A DNA stretch of 64,000 nt, taken from assembly GCA_050949905.1 (NCBI GenBank), contig JBMNGP010000003.1:248001-312000 (forward strand), read 5' to 3'. A program made the translations under genes and the position numbers. This document shows, one piece after another, positions 40,803 through 50,535 of the stretch. This DNA is from DUML01 sp050949905. Lineage in GTDB: Bacteria; Bacillota; Desulfitobacteriia; Desulfitobacteriales; Syntrophobotulaceae. Numbering within the stretch: position 1 is the first letter of the stretch; every line of letters starts with the position of its first letter. A model generated the notes under the pieces. It was not told the origin of the DNA and searched no databases. It was given only the letters and a program-made list of their open reading frames with translations.

Positions 40803-42067
40803 ATGAAAAAAAGGGCTGTTTTACTGCTCTGCCTCACTATGGCCGTGGGTATGCTCGCCGGCTGTTTTGCCCAGCCTGTAGAGTCCGGTCAAAATAATTC
40901 TTCTAATCCTAACAGCTTAACTCCCGTTGCTTCTCTAGATCAAAGTAAAATCAGCGCCGAGGTTATCAAAGGAAATACTGCTTTTGCTTTCAGGCTCTTT
41001 CAAGAATTGAACCAAGAGGATCAGGAGGATAATATCTTTATATCGCCTTTAAGTATTTCCACCGCTTTGGCCATGACCTACCAGGGGGCCGGAAGCACAA
41101 CCAAGGAAGCTATGGCCAAGGCCTTGGGTTATTCCGGAATTGAAGATAAAAAGATAAACGACAGCTACCAAAACCTGATTCCCTACCTTAGCCAATTAGA
41201 CGACAAGGTCAAGCTAAGTATCAGCAATTCGGTCTGGGTCAAGGAAGGGGAGGAGATTCAGCCTGCATTCCTCCAGGCCAACCAGGAGATCTTCAGGGCT
41301 TTCGTGAAGACGCTGGACTTTGAACAGGCTCAGGCCGCCGACGAAATTAATCGCTGGATATCCGAGGCCACTAATAAAAAGATCGAGAAAATGATTGATT
41401 CTCCGATAGCGCCGGATATTATTATGTATTTAATCAATGCCATTTATTTTAAAGGGGATTGGGCACAACAGTTTGACGCGCAAAATACCTTTGAGAGTAA
41501 GTTTCAGTTAGAGAATGGCAATACGGACAAGGTCATGATGATGAGCCGCAAGGGAAAAGTAGAGTACGGGCAGGGGGAGGATTATCAAGTAGTCCGGCTC
41601 CCGTACGGAAAGGGCAAAGCGGCCATGTACTGTGTGTTGCCCTCTAAAGGGATGTCGCTCAGTGATTTTATTGCCAGTTTGGATGCAGACCGCTGGCAGG
41701 CGATTAAAGAGAGCATTGTCGAGCGGGATGAGGTTTTGTTGCAACTGCCCCGTTTTAAACTGGAGTATGGCATTAAGAATTTAAACCAAAGCCTCACTTC
41801 CTTGGGTATGGGGGAAGCGTTTACGGCCAAAGCGGATTTTAGCGGGATTCGCCAAGAATGTTTGCATCAGTCAGGGTGCTGCACAAGGCGATCATCGAGG
41901 TGAACGAAGAAGGTAGTGAAGCTGCGGCGGCTACGGCTGTGGAAATGCAGGTGTCGGCTGCAGTCGAACCCCTGGCCTTTATTGCCGACCGGCCATTTCT
42001 CTTTTTAATTGCGGAGGAAGAAACGGGAACGATCCTCTTTATGGGCAAGTTCTATAAAGCTGGATAA
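40803..42067 (+). pseudogene. Lipoprotein serpin with a frameshift near the reactive loop
   Basis: Start ATG 40803 follows GAGGGG. Signal peptide with lipobox LAGC (residues ~17-20). The serpin body is clear: FAFRLFQELNQEDQEDNIFI, SPLSISTALAMTYQGAGSTT, LINAIYFKGDWAQQF, VVRLPYGKGKAAMYCVLPSK. The first frame ends at 41903. From ~41850 the homology continues in another frame: RVLHKAIIEVNEEG, SEAAAATAVEMQ (hinge of the reactive-centre loop), RPFLFLIAEEETGTILFMGK, to 42067. One base is lacking around 41847-41858. Without it the exported inhibitor would lose its loop. A single-base sequencing error is equally possible. If intact, it would be an outer-face inhibitor of serine or cysteine proteases. 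Confidence 0.8.
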
Positions 42068-42164
42068 GATAAAGTAAAAATAGCTTAGGCAAAATTGAAG
42101 AAATTAATTAAATTTATTGTTATAATTAATTCAAATATATATAGGAAAAGGAAAAGAAATTACA

Positions 42165-43178
42165 ATGAGAAGAAATGAAGCGGGTTTAGAGCAGTGGCAT
42201 GATTTATATGATGTAACAATGAGGATCAAGTCGCTGCAACCTTGGGAACACCTTTGGGATATGGATTTAGTCACTCTGCAGCTTCCCGAATTCGAGCAGC
42301 CATTTTTCGTCAGCGTCATGGGCCGGAATGGCGAGTGTTTTGCCATCGCCGTTATGGAAGGGGCAGATGCTCTTCTTGATTTTTATCGCCTGGCTGATAG
42401 CGGCGATATTCCTTCTGGCCAATTAATCCGGTACCAGAACAATATGACTTGTTATTTCGGCGACCGGGAAGAGTTAAGCAAATCCGAGCGGGATACAATA
42501 AAAGAATTAGGTTTAAAATTCCGGGGAAGAAATCAATGGATCTATTTCCGTTCTTTTGCGCGAGGGTATGCACCTTTTACTTTGGATCAAGAACAGGTTG
42601 TGAAGTTAACACGGGTATTCCAAGAGCTTTTTATGGCGCTCAAGGCTTTTCTTGAGAACCAAATCCCGGTCGATTTTGAAAATGGGCAGACTATTTACCG
42701 TTATTTCGACTCGGAGAAGGGATTATGGGTTACCACAGGGGGAACATTGAAAAGACCCCTCAAAAAATATCGAGTACCCGTAGTGGAAGATGAGGTCTTG
42801 ATTAAGAGGCTCAAAGGACAAAAGAAGACGGAATCTGAACTTGAAATCGATACTTTGTATCTTAACGCCATCATCAACCATGCAGAATCTGGCAGGCCCA
42901 TAATGCCGGTGATGGTTATTCTGGCCGACCATGATAGCGGGATGCTAATCGATCAGGAAATTATATCGCCTGGAGATGACGATATTTTCACCATTCTGGG
43001 TATTTTAATTGATTATATCGAGAATTCCGGCCGGCCGAAAAAGGTGGTTGCCCGGGATGAAGAGATGGCTCATCTTCTCTCAGACCTGTGCAGGAGAGTA
43101 GATATTCAAGTCGAGATAAAAGGAAGACTTGAGGCAATCGATACCTTTGCCGAAGAATTTGAGAAATTCTCTTTTTAG
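42165..43178 (+). CDS. DUF7309-DUF6930 two-domain protein
   Basis: A 337-residue cytosolic protein. The N-terminal domain (residues ~8-150) has QWHDLYDVTMRIKSLQPWEH, WDMDLVTLQLP and VSVMGRNGECFAIAVMEG, as in DUF7309. The C-terminal domain (~215-337) has LYLNAIINHAESGRPIMPVM, ILADHDSGMLIDQEII and GILIDYIENSGRPKKVVARD, as in DUF6930. The combination occurs in many Firmicutes as a single-gene unit; no function is established. It ends before a hairpin terminator. Confidence 0.75.
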   Translation: MRRNEAGLEQWHDLYDVTMRIKSLQPWEHLWDMDLVTLQLPEFEQPFFVSVMGRNGECFAIAVMEGADALLDFYRLADSGDIPSGQLIRYQNNMTCYFGDREELSKSERDTIKELGLKFRGRNQWIYFRSFARGYAPFTLDQEQVVKLTRVFQELFMALKAFLENQIPVDFENGQTIYRYFDSEKGLWVTTGGTLKRPLKKYRVPVVEDEVLIKRLKGQKKTESELEIDTLYLNAIINHAESGRPIMPVMVILADHDSGMLIDQEIISPGDDDIFTILGILIDYIENSGRPKKVVARDEEMAHLLSDLCRRVDIQVEIKGRLEAIDTFAEEFEKFSF

Positions 43179-43204
43179 TGTTTTCGTCGGCTAAATGAAC
43201 ACGG

Positions 43205-43243
43205 ATAGACCGTTATACATTAGGGTAGGCGGTCTATTTCTGT
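43205..43243 (+). terminator. Terminator after the DUF7309 gene
   Basis: ATAGACCG (43205-43212) pairs with CGGTCTAT (43230-43237) around a 17-nt loop, followed by TTCTGTTT. The T-run is interrupted by one C and one G. Confidence 0.6.
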
Positions 43244-43424
43244 TTAAGTAACGAAAAGCATTTCAGACCATTGAAAGACTGATTTCTAAAAGGTGGGCGA
43301 AGAATTTAGTATAGTGCTGACAAATTGATTTACACGAGCATAATTAGAGACAATGTCGCTGATAATAATTCAAAAACGCAGGCCACTTAGAAGGCCACTT
43401 AAAAGAAGGAAGCGGCATGTTTTT

Positions 43425-45860
43425 ATGGCTAACAAACTGTCCGAATACAACCGCAAAAGGAACTTTGCCAGGACGTTAGAGCCGGAAGGCAAAGCGGAAG
43501 CCGTCCAAGGGGACTTAAGGTTTGTCGTCCAGCACCATCTAGCCCGCAGAGATCACTTTGATTTCCGGCTGGAGTGGGACGGAACTCTCTTAAGCTGGGC
43601 CGTACCCAAAGGGCCTTCTTATAATACCCGTGATAAACGGCTCGCTGTCCAGGTGGAGGATCATCCCTTGGAATACAGAAACTTTGAAGGGACGATTCCC
43701 CAAGGAGAGTATGGCGGCGGGGTGGTCATGCTTTGGGACGAAGGGTACTGGGAACCCCATGGGGATGTGGAGGACGGACTGCGGGAGGGTATGCTTAAGT
43801 TTACTTTGCAAGGCCGCAGACTGAAGGGCAAGTGGGCTTTGGTGCGCTTGAAAGCCAAAGAAGGGGATAAAAAGGATAACTGGCTGCTTCTCAAAGAAAA
43901 AGATGAGTATGCTAAGTCAGACGACGGGATTTCCGGCTTTAATACCAGCATTAGGACGGGACGCACCATGGCGGAGATTGAAGCAGGGGAAGAAGAAAGG
44001 ATCACGAAAAACCCCTTCGGCAGTACCGGTGTGCAGCTGGCCAAATTGGCAGGTAGCGTTCCTGAAGGGGAAGATTGGCTTTTTGAATTGAAATATGACG
44101 GTTATAGGATCCTGGCCTATATCGAAGGCGGCAGTGTCCGGCTTCTGTCTCGAAATGGCCAGGATTATACCCAACGCTTCCGCGCAGCCGCCGAGGCTTT
44201 AAGTGCATGGGCCGGGAGCAGGGCAATTGTCTTAGACGGGGAAATGGTCGTCACAGACGAAGCGGGCAAGACAGATTTTCAGGCCCTGCAGAAGTATCTG
44301 AAAAATCCGGGGATGGCCGGCCTGACCTATATTGTTTTTGATCTTCTGGCACTGGACGGAGAGGATCTCCGGGGACGGCGCCTGCTTGACAGGAAAGAAA
44401 TGCTGGAGGATTTGCTTCAAGGTGCTCCCCCAATCCTTTACTACAGCCGCCATGTCAGCGGAAAAGGCAAAGAAAGTCTCGCTGCATCCTGTGCGGCAGG
44501 TATGGAAGGGATCATCTGTAAAAAAGCCGAATCTGTCTACAGCGGGACAAGAAACGGCGATTGGCTCAAATTAAAATGTGGAAGCAGACAGGAACTCGTG
44601 ATAGGAGGCTATACTCTTTCCGCCCAAAGGAAAAGCGGGATAAGTTCCCTGCTCCTTGGCGTTTATGAAGGGGAAAATTTGGTCTATGCCGGACGTACCG
44701 GCACCGGCTTCAGTGATGCCTTAAGAAGAGAGCTAGCGGAAAGCTTCGAACCTCTTAAGCGGAGTGAGTCTCCTTTTAAGGTCGCACCGAAGCCCAGGGC
44801 AAAGGAGAAGATCATTTGGCTTCAACCTGAGCTGGTGGCGGAAGTCAAATTTGCCGAATGGACGGAAGAAAATTTGTTGCGGCAGGCCAGCTTCCAAGGG
44901 CTGCGGACGGATAAGAAACCTAAGGATATCCGCAGGGAAGAAGCGGAGGAAGAGACCCGGACAGCAGCACAAGGTGAAGAAGGGGAGAGTGCCGTGAAGG
45001 ACAACAATTTGGTGATCGAAGGAATCAAAATCAGCAACCCGGACAAGGTGATCTTTGCTCACTCCGGAATCACGAAAGGGGATGTTGTGAGCTATTACGC
45101 TCAAATCGCCGAGCGGATGCTGCCGTATGTGAGCCGCAGGATTCTCAGCATTGTCCGCTGTCCTAAGGGTATTTCCCAGGCCTGTTTTTATAAGAAGCAT
45201 CCCGGTCCGGGCAGCAGAGAAGTGGTTACCATCCCGGTTGTCGGCAGTGACGGCGAAACAGAAGAGTATTTTTATATTGAGAGCCCGGCCGGAATAATCA
45301 ATGAAGCGCAAATGGGCACCCTGGAATTTCATATCTGGGGCAGCCGGGTAGACGAACTGGAAAAGCCGGATATGATGGTTTTTGATCTGGATCCGGATGA
45401 GGGGATGGACTTAAATAGGGTGCGTCAGGGTGTGCGGGATTTGAAAAGTATCCTGGATGAACTGGCGTTGAATTCTTACCTCAAGACTAGCGGCGGCAAA
45501 GGCTACCATGTGGTTGTCCCTTTACAGCCGGCTGCTTCCTGGGACGTGTTTAACGATTTTGCCAAGCGCATTGCCCAAGTGATGGAACAGAAGTGGCCGG
45601 ATCGCTATACCAGCAATGTTCGCAAGGCCAAGCGGGCGGGTAAGATTTTCATTGACTGGATTCGCAACGGCCGGGGAGCCACCAGTATTGCGCCCTATTC
45701 CTTAAGAGCGAGAGAAGGAGCCAAGGTATCCATGCCCATTGCCTGGGATGAACTGGAGACGGTCGCTCCCGACGGTATCGATATGGCAGAGGCCATGCGG
45801 AGGAAAGACAGCACTGACCCGTGGCAGGATTTTTTCCGCCAAGGGCAGCAGCTTAGGTAG
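43425..45860 (+). CDS. ligD: ATP-dependent DNA ligase D (PE-ligase-polymerase)
   Basis: About 811 residues from ATG 43425 (an ATG at 43353 would add a 24-residue basic extension with no ribosome binding site). Three domains are in order. The 3'-phosphoesterase (~15-165) has VQHHLARRDHFDFRLEWDG and LSWAVPKGPS. The ligase (~200-510) has FELKYDGYRILAYI (active-site Lys near residue 222), LDGEMVV, EGIICKKAESVYSGTRNGDW and LKLKCG. The primase-polymerase (~530-811) has ISNPDKVIFA, YLKTSGGKGYHVVVPL and DLDPDEG. This is the non-homologous end-joining enzyme, which normally works with Ku. No ku gene lies in this window. The domain order PE-Lig-Pol differs from the mycobacterial Pol-PE-Lig order. Confidence 0.95.
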   Translation: MANKLSEYNRKRNFARTLEPEGKAEAVQGDLRFVVQHHLARRDHFDFRLEWDGTLLSWAVPKGPSYNTRDKRLAVQVEDHPLEYRNFEGTIPQGEYGGGVVMLWDEGYWEPHGDVEDGLREGMLKFTLQGRRLKGKWALVRLKAKEGDKKDNWLLLKEKDEYAKSDDGISGFNTSIRTGRTMAEIEAGEEERITKNPFGSTGVQLAKLAGSVPEGEDWLFELKYDGYRILAYIEGGSVRLLSRNGQDYTQRFRAAAEALSAWAGSRAIVLDGEMVVTDEAGKTDFQALQKYLKNPGMAGLTYIVFDLLALDGEDLRGRRLLDRKEMLEDLLQGAPPILYYSRHVSGKGKESLAASCAAGMEGIICKKAESVYSGTRNGDWLKLKCGSRQELVIGGYTLSAQRKSGISSLLLGVYEGENLVYAGRTGTGFSDALRRELAESFEPLKRSESPFKVAPKPRAKEKIIWLQPELVAEVKFAEWTEENLLRQASFQGLRTDKKPKDIRREEAEEETRTAAQGEEGESAVKDNNLVIEGIKISNPDKVIFAHSGITKGDVVSYYAQIAERMLPYVSRRILSIVRCPKGISQACFYKKHPGPGSREVVTIPVVGSDGETEEYFYIESPAGIINEAQMGTLEFHIWGSRVDELEKPDMMVFDLDPDEGMDLNRVRQGVRDLKSILDELALNSYLKTSGGKGYHVVVPLQPAASWDVFNDFAKRIAQVMEQKWPDRYTSNVRKAKRAGKIFIDWIRNGRGATSIAPYSLRAREGAKVSMPIAWDELETVAPDGIDMAEAMRRKDSTDPWQDFFRQGQQLR

Positions 45861-46015
45861 AAAACATTATTTTAGATAGAAAAACATTATAAGATTAGCA
45901 ATCGAAAATGCCAGTTGCCTTTACCATTAAAAAGTATTTAGAGAAAAATATTTAGAACAAAATTAGATTCCTGCTATAATACAAAAGGAATGAATAGCAA
46001 GGGAAGGGGATTATT

Positions 46016-46354
46016 ATGTCTTTAGTTTATTTGATTTCTTCTGATAAAATGGGTAATCAGGATCCGGAACTGGGTCAGAAGTTAATGCGCAATTTCTTAT
46101 TAAAGCTCTTAGAGGCTTCAGAGAAGCCTACCCATATTCTTTTGGTGGAGAGGGGAGTCCAGCTTTTGCAGCCGGAATTTCTGGTCACAGATGCCCTTAA
46201 AGTCTTGGAGAAAGAATATGATGTAGAGATTATGGCGTGTATGACTTGTTTGGACTACTATGGGATTAAGGATAAGATTGAAGTCGGCCAAATCGTAGGG
46301 ATGATCGATATCATTAATATCATGCACGGAAGCGATAAAGTAATAAACCTCTAG
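46016..46354 (+). CDS. DsrE-like protein, YedF C-terminal type
   Basis: A 112-residue protein, ATG 46016 behind AAGGGAAGGGG. It matches the C-terminal DsrE-like domain of the selenium-metabolism protein YedF: SDKMGNQDPELGQKLMRNFL, THILLVERGVQLL, VEIMACMTCLDYYGIKDKIE and VGQIVGMIDIINIMHGSDKV. The C-M-T-C pair is where YedF/DsrE proteins carry their reactive cysteines. YedF is normally ~200 residues with a TusA-like N-terminal domain; that domain is absent here, so this is a single-domain form. YedF genes track with selenium use, which agrees with the putative selenoprotein at 39608. Substrate unknown. Confidence 0.75.
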   Translation: MSLVYLISSDKMGNQDPELGQKLMRNFLLKLLEASEKPTHILLVERGVQLLQPEFLVTDALKVLEKEYDVEIMACMTCLDYYGIKDKIEVGQIVGMIDIINIMHGSDKVINL

Positions 46355-46523
46355 GAAAAGTGAATGAAAAATGCAGAGAATTACAGAGCCCGGAAATCAA
46401 GTTATTACTCAAAGATGTGATATAATATCTAGGATTACAATATAGGCTATGTACAGAAAAACATTATAGGAAGTAAATTTAATATTGATGAAAATTTTCA
46501 CATTTTCAACCGGGGTGTAATAT

Positions 46524-48146
46524 TTGGCTAAAAGGAAAAAGAATAAGCAACTGAAAAGAGTCTTTATTATTATTGCTTTGTTAATTGCCGGCATCCTCAC
46601 AGGGACAGCGGCATTAGCCTACTATTTTGGCCTGGGGGGCATTCTGCCCGGCAGCGACGGGAATATCAACGAGAGGGTTAGTTTTCTTTTGATCGGAACC
46701 GATAAGAGGCCGGGGGCAAATTCTTATAATGCCGACTCGATTATCGTGGCCAGCTTTGACCCGCAGACGAAACTGGTTTCCCTGCTGTCTATTCCCAGAG
46801 ATACCCGTGTAACCCTGCCGGGATCCAAAAACTATTGTAAGATCAATGCTGTGCCGATGTTAAAAGGGATAGCGGAGCTGAAAAAACAAGTTACGGAGCT
46901 GACCGGCATCAAGCTAGACGGTTATGTTCTGACCAATTTCGCCGGATTCAAAAATATTATCGATACTTTGGGCGGGATCACGCTTGACGTGGAGAAAGAC
47001 ATGCATTATAAGACAGGGGACAAAGAGGACGGTATTATTGATCTGAAAGCCGGAGTGCAGGAATTAGACGGTTCCAAGGCTCTTCAATATGCCCGTTTTC
47101 GCCATGACGCCACCGCCGATATCGGCAGAACCGCTCGTCAGCAGAAAGTACTGACAGCAGTAGGTAAAAAAATGCTTGAGCCCGTCACCCTCTTGAAACT
47201 GCCCAAGTTTATCCCGGAGTTAATGGAAGCAGTGGAGACGGACTTGTCCCTGAAAGGACTCTTGACCCTCGCCGGGGCGGCCAAATCATTTAACGACGTG
47301 ACAATCGTGTCTCAAACGCTGCCCGGGGATGCGATTATGCTGAACGGCTTAAGCTATTGGGAAGTAAACAAGGATAAAGCCAAAGAAGTTGCCCGGAATC
47401 TGCTCCTGGGTCAAACAACTGATCAAGTGTGGGACAGCTCAGTTATAGGCTCCTTAGAACCTGACGTGAAAAAGGACCTTGCTGCGCCGGAGACGGAAGT
47501 TGTGATCGATATGCCCGAGATACCTGGGATTACAGTTTCGGAAGAGGGTGTAACACTCGTTAAAACCATCCAAACAGAACAGTATACGGGAACAATCGTT
47601 TGGTCGCCCGACGATAGCAACGCTTTTCCCAATCAGGAATACACGGCGACAATTACCCTCGTTCCCAAACCCGGGTATACCTTAAAAGGCGTCCCTACGG
47701 ACTTCTTTATTGTACCGGGAGCATTAGCAACCAATTCTGCCGACTCGGGAGTAATTAAGGCCGTATTTCCGGCGTTACCGCCTAAGTCAGCGGAACCAAC
47801 GGAACCAACGGAGCCAAATGAACCGACAGAACCTACGAATCCGGAGGAACCCTTAGAAACGGCTGTACCAATCAGTCTTTCGGTAATCGCCGGTGTTATG
47901 CGGCCTGAACCGGGAGCTGCACCTGTAACAGCAATCACTGAAACAGAGCAGTATACAGGAACGGTTAGTTGGACACCTGCCGACAATACCTTTGTGGAAG
48001 GCCAAGAGTACACGGCGATTATCACCTTGGTTCCCAAAGCAGGATATACTCTTAACGGTATTGGGGAAAATTATTTTACCGTGCCGGGCGCGATCGCAAC
48101 CAATGCGGCCGGGTCAGGTGTTATTACTGTGGTATTCAATTTTTAA
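46524..48146 (+). CDS. LCP (LytR-CpsA-Psr) family protein with two C-terminal surface repeats
   Basis: A 540-residue protein starting with TTG at 46524; GGGGTG lies 8 nt upstream. A positively charged N-terminus and one TM helix (residues ~9-35, VFIIIALLIAGILTGTAALA) place the rest outside. The LCP catalytic domain (~48-265) has SFLLIGTDKRPG, NADSIIVASFDP, SIPRDTRVTLPG, INAVPMLKG, GITLDVEKDMHY, LQYARFRHDATADIGRTARQ. These enzymes transfer wall glycopolymers to peptidoglycan. The C-terminus has two ~65-residue repeats (TEQYTGTIVW, YTATITLVPKPGYTLKGVP; TEQYTGTVSW, YTAIITLVPKAGYTLNGI) joined by a TEP/NEP-rich linker, as in Firmicute surface proteins. recQ starts at its stop codon. Confidence 0.9.
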   Translation: MAKRKKNKQLKRVFIIIALLIAGILTGTAALAYYFGLGGILPGSDGNINERVSFLLIGTDKRPGANSYNADSIIVASFDPQTKLVSLLSIPRDTRVTLPGSKNYCKINAVPMLKGIAELKKQVTELTGIKLDGYVLTNFAGFKNIIDTLGGITLDVEKDMHYKTGDKEDGIIDLKAGVQELDGSKALQYARFRHDATADIGRTARQQKVLTAVGKKMLEPVTLLKLPKFIPELMEAVETDLSLKGLLTLAGAAKSFNDVTIVSQTLPGDAIMLNGLSYWEVNKDKAKEVARNLLLGQTTDQVWDSSVIGSLEPDVKKDLAAPETEVVIDMPEIPGITVSEEGVTLVKTIQTEQYTGTIVWSPDDSNAFPNQEYTATITLVPKPGYTLKGVPTDFFIVPGALATNSADSGVIKAVFPALPPKSAEPTEPTEPNEPTEPTNPEEPLETAVPISLSVIAGVMRPEPGAAPVTAITETEQYTGTVSWTPADNTFVEGQEYTAIITLVPKAGYTLNGIGENYFTVPGAIATNAAGSGVITVVFNF

Positions 48147-50233
48147 TGGGGCATGAAATGAACAAGTATGAAGTTCTCAAAGATTATTATGGCCATACGG
48201 AGTTCCGCTCCGGGCAGTCCGAGCTGATTGACGGCATTCTTGCCGGCAGGGATGTGCTTGGCATTATGCCTACGGGCGCAGGTAAGTCTATCTGCTATCA
48301 GCTTCCGGCTTTAATGTTTGAGGGGATCACGATCGTGATTTCCCCTTTAATTTCACTCATGAAAGACCAGGTTAACGCCCTCGTCCAGTCAGGTGTCAAG
48401 GCGGCCTATCTTAACAGTTCCCTTGCCGCAGGGCAGTATGCCGAGGTTCTGCGCCGGGCTTTAAATGGGCAATATAAAATCATCTATGTAGCACCGGAGA
48501 GACTGGTGGTTGGTGAATTCATCCGTTTTGCAGAACAAACTAAGATCGCAATGATAACGGTAGACGAGGCTCATTGTGTTTCTCAGTGGGGACAGGATTT
48601 CCGTCCCAATTATCTCAAAATCGTGGAATTTATTGAACGGCTTTCTTACCGGCCGGTGGTAAGCGCTTTTACGGCAACCGCTACCAAGGAAGTGCGGGAA
48701 GATATCGTCAGTATATTAAGGCTGAATAATCCGCTGGTGCTTACAACAGGGTTTGACCGAAAAAATCTCTATTTCGAGGTACAGAAACCCCAGGATAAAT
48801 TCAGCGCTCTGCTTCAAATATTAAAAAAGAACAGTGGAAAAAGCGGGATTGTCTACTGTTCGACGCGTAATACCGTGGAAAGTGTTTGCGCTGATCTGAA
48901 TAAACACGGCTTCCTGGCAACCCGTTATCATGCGGGATTAAACGACCAGGAACGCCACGCCAATCAAGATTATTTTCTCTATGACCACAAACCTGTTATG
49001 GTAGCCACCAATGCCTTCGGTATGGGTATTGATAAATCCAATGTGTCTTTTGTCGTCCACTACAATATGCCGAAAAATTTGGAAAGCTATTATCAGGAGG
49101 CAGGAAGAGCCGGTCGAGACGGAGAGCCTGCGGACTGCATCCTGCTCTACAGCGGGCAAGATGTCCGGACTAACCAGTATCTCATAGATAACTCCGAAGA
49201 TAATCCGGATTTATCCCCGGAAATGCAGCAGGAAGTCAAGAAAAGGGATCGGGAACGGCTAAAATTAATGACTTTTTACTGTGCGACAAGCGATTGCCTG
49301 CGTCACTATATCCTCAAGTATTTCGGAGAAACTTCCTCTAATTATTGCGGCAGATGCTCCAACTGCAACACTAATTTCCAAACGGTCGATATTACTGTAG
49401 AGTCTCAAAAACTAATCTCTTGTGTCTACCGGGTTGCTCAAAGGAGTAAAAGTTTTGGTAAAAACATGATTGTAGATATCCTCCGAGGCAGCAAGAGTGA
49501 AAAAATTAAACGCTTCCGGCTCGACAACCTTTCCACCTATGGAATTATGGCTGGAGTACCGGCACACAGGATCCGCAGCATCATGGATTTCTTAATCGAA
49601 AAGGGCTATCTGATACTTACCAATGATGAATACCCTGTAGTCAAGCTCACAGCGCTATCCGCAGAAGTCATCAGGAACAAAGAGCCGGTTTACATGAAGC
49701 TGCCTAAAGAAATTGAGCCTAGTCAACCCAAAATAACCTCTGTAACAGCAGATATAGACAGTGGGTTGCTGGCTGCACTGAAAAACTTAAGGAAGCATTT
49801 TGCTGCCGAAGCCCATGTCCCTGCTTTTGTTGTCTTTTCCGATGCGTCACTTCGAGATATGTGCCAAAAGCTGCCGCTCTCGATTGAGGAATTCCTTCAG
49901 GTTTCAGGTGTAGGAAATGCCAAAGCGGAGAAATACGGGCAAAAGTTTACCGAATTAATCAAAGCTTATCTGCAAGAACATCCTGAACTTCAAAAATCCA
50001 AAGGCATGACAGATTCGGTTAAACCGGAGAATGAAATCAGCTATCGCGAAAAGGTAATAAATAAAGGTTTACATAGTGCTTACAGTCCTTGGACAGACAA
50101 AGAAGACGCCCAACTGGAGGAAGAATTCAAGAACGGACTGTCCGTCGAGGAGATAAGTGGAATCCACAAAAGAACCAGAGGGGCAATTTGCAGCAGATTG
50201 AAAAAACTAGGTTTGAGCGACTTTACCGATTGA
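48146..50233 (+). CDS. recQ: RecQ family ATP-dependent DNA helicase with C-terminal HTH-like tail
   Basis: A 695-residue protein; its ATG (48146) shares a base with the stop of the LCP gene (TAATG), although ATG 48158 is also possible. Motifs: I GIMPTGAGKSICYQLP (~39-54), II TVDEAHCVSQWGQDFRP (~138-154), III SAFTATATKEV, V VMVATNAFGMGIDKSNV, VI YYQEAGRAGRDGEPADC. The RecQ-Ct zinc site (CLRHYILKYFGE, YCGRCSNCNTNF) and winged helix follow, then an HRDC domain (~530-600). The last ~60 residues (YSPWTDKEDAQLEEEFKNGL, SVEEISGIHKRTRGAICSRL) form a Myb/SANT-like helical module seen in some clostridial RecQ. It unwinds 3'-5' in recombination and repair. Confidence 0.93.
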   Translation: MGHEMNKYEVLKDYYGHTEFRSGQSELIDGILAGRDVLGIMPTGAGKSICYQLPALMFEGITIVISPLISLMKDQVNALVQSGVKAAYLNSSLAAGQYAEVLRRALNGQYKIIYVAPERLVVGEFIRFAEQTKIAMITVDEAHCVSQWGQDFRPNYLKIVEFIERLSYRPVVSAFTATATKEVREDIVSILRLNNPLVLTTGFDRKNLYFEVQKPQDKFSALLQILKKNSGKSGIVYCSTRNTVESVCADLNKHGFLATRYHAGLNDQERHANQDYFLYDHKPVMVATNAFGMGIDKSNVSFVVHYNMPKNLESYYQEAGRAGRDGEPADCILLYSGQDVRTNQYLIDNSEDNPDLSPEMQQEVKKRDRERLKLMTFYCATSDCLRHYILKYFGETSSNYCGRCSNCNTNFQTVDITVESQKLISCVYRVAQRSKSFGKNMIVDILRGSKSEKIKRFRLDNLSTYGIMAGVPAHRIRSIMDFLIEKGYLILTNDEYPVVKLTALSAEVIRNKEPVYMKLPKEIEPSQPKITSVTADIDSGLLAALKNLRKHFAAEAHVPAFVVFSDASLRDMCQKLPLSIEEFLQVSGVGNAKAEKYGQKFTELIKAYLQEHPELQKSKGMTDSVKPENEISYREKVINKGLHSAYSPWTDKEDAQLEEEFKNGLSVEEISGIHKRTRGAICSRLKKLGLSDFTD

Positions 50234-50535
50234 TTTCCAACATATTACTGCTTGTCACAAGAAAAAGTATTCTAAAAAAAGAGGGAAAAAAAGAAATAAA
50301 TAGAATATGTCCAGAGATAGGTATTTTTACTCCAAAAAATATGTAGAAATGCTTTATTTGTATTATCTTTGAGTTTAACAGTATATTGAATCGGAGCAGA
50401 AAACAGTTCTATAGATTTTTGTCTCAAAATTAGTACTATTTATTTTTTTTGTTGTAATCGCAAAATTGTCAATGAATTATTTTTTCAACAGGATAAAATT
50501 ATTGTCTAAGGAATATTTGTGGTGTGGTGACAATC
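50234..50535 (+). other. AT-rich intergenic region upstream of the TPR gene
   Basis: No gene is supported. The last part holds CAAAATTGTCAATG (50461-50474), a 14-mer repeated exactly upstream of the adhesin gene (52790-52803). Its TTGTCA core could serve as a -35 element, but no convincing -10 box is placed 17 bp away. Confidence 0.4.
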
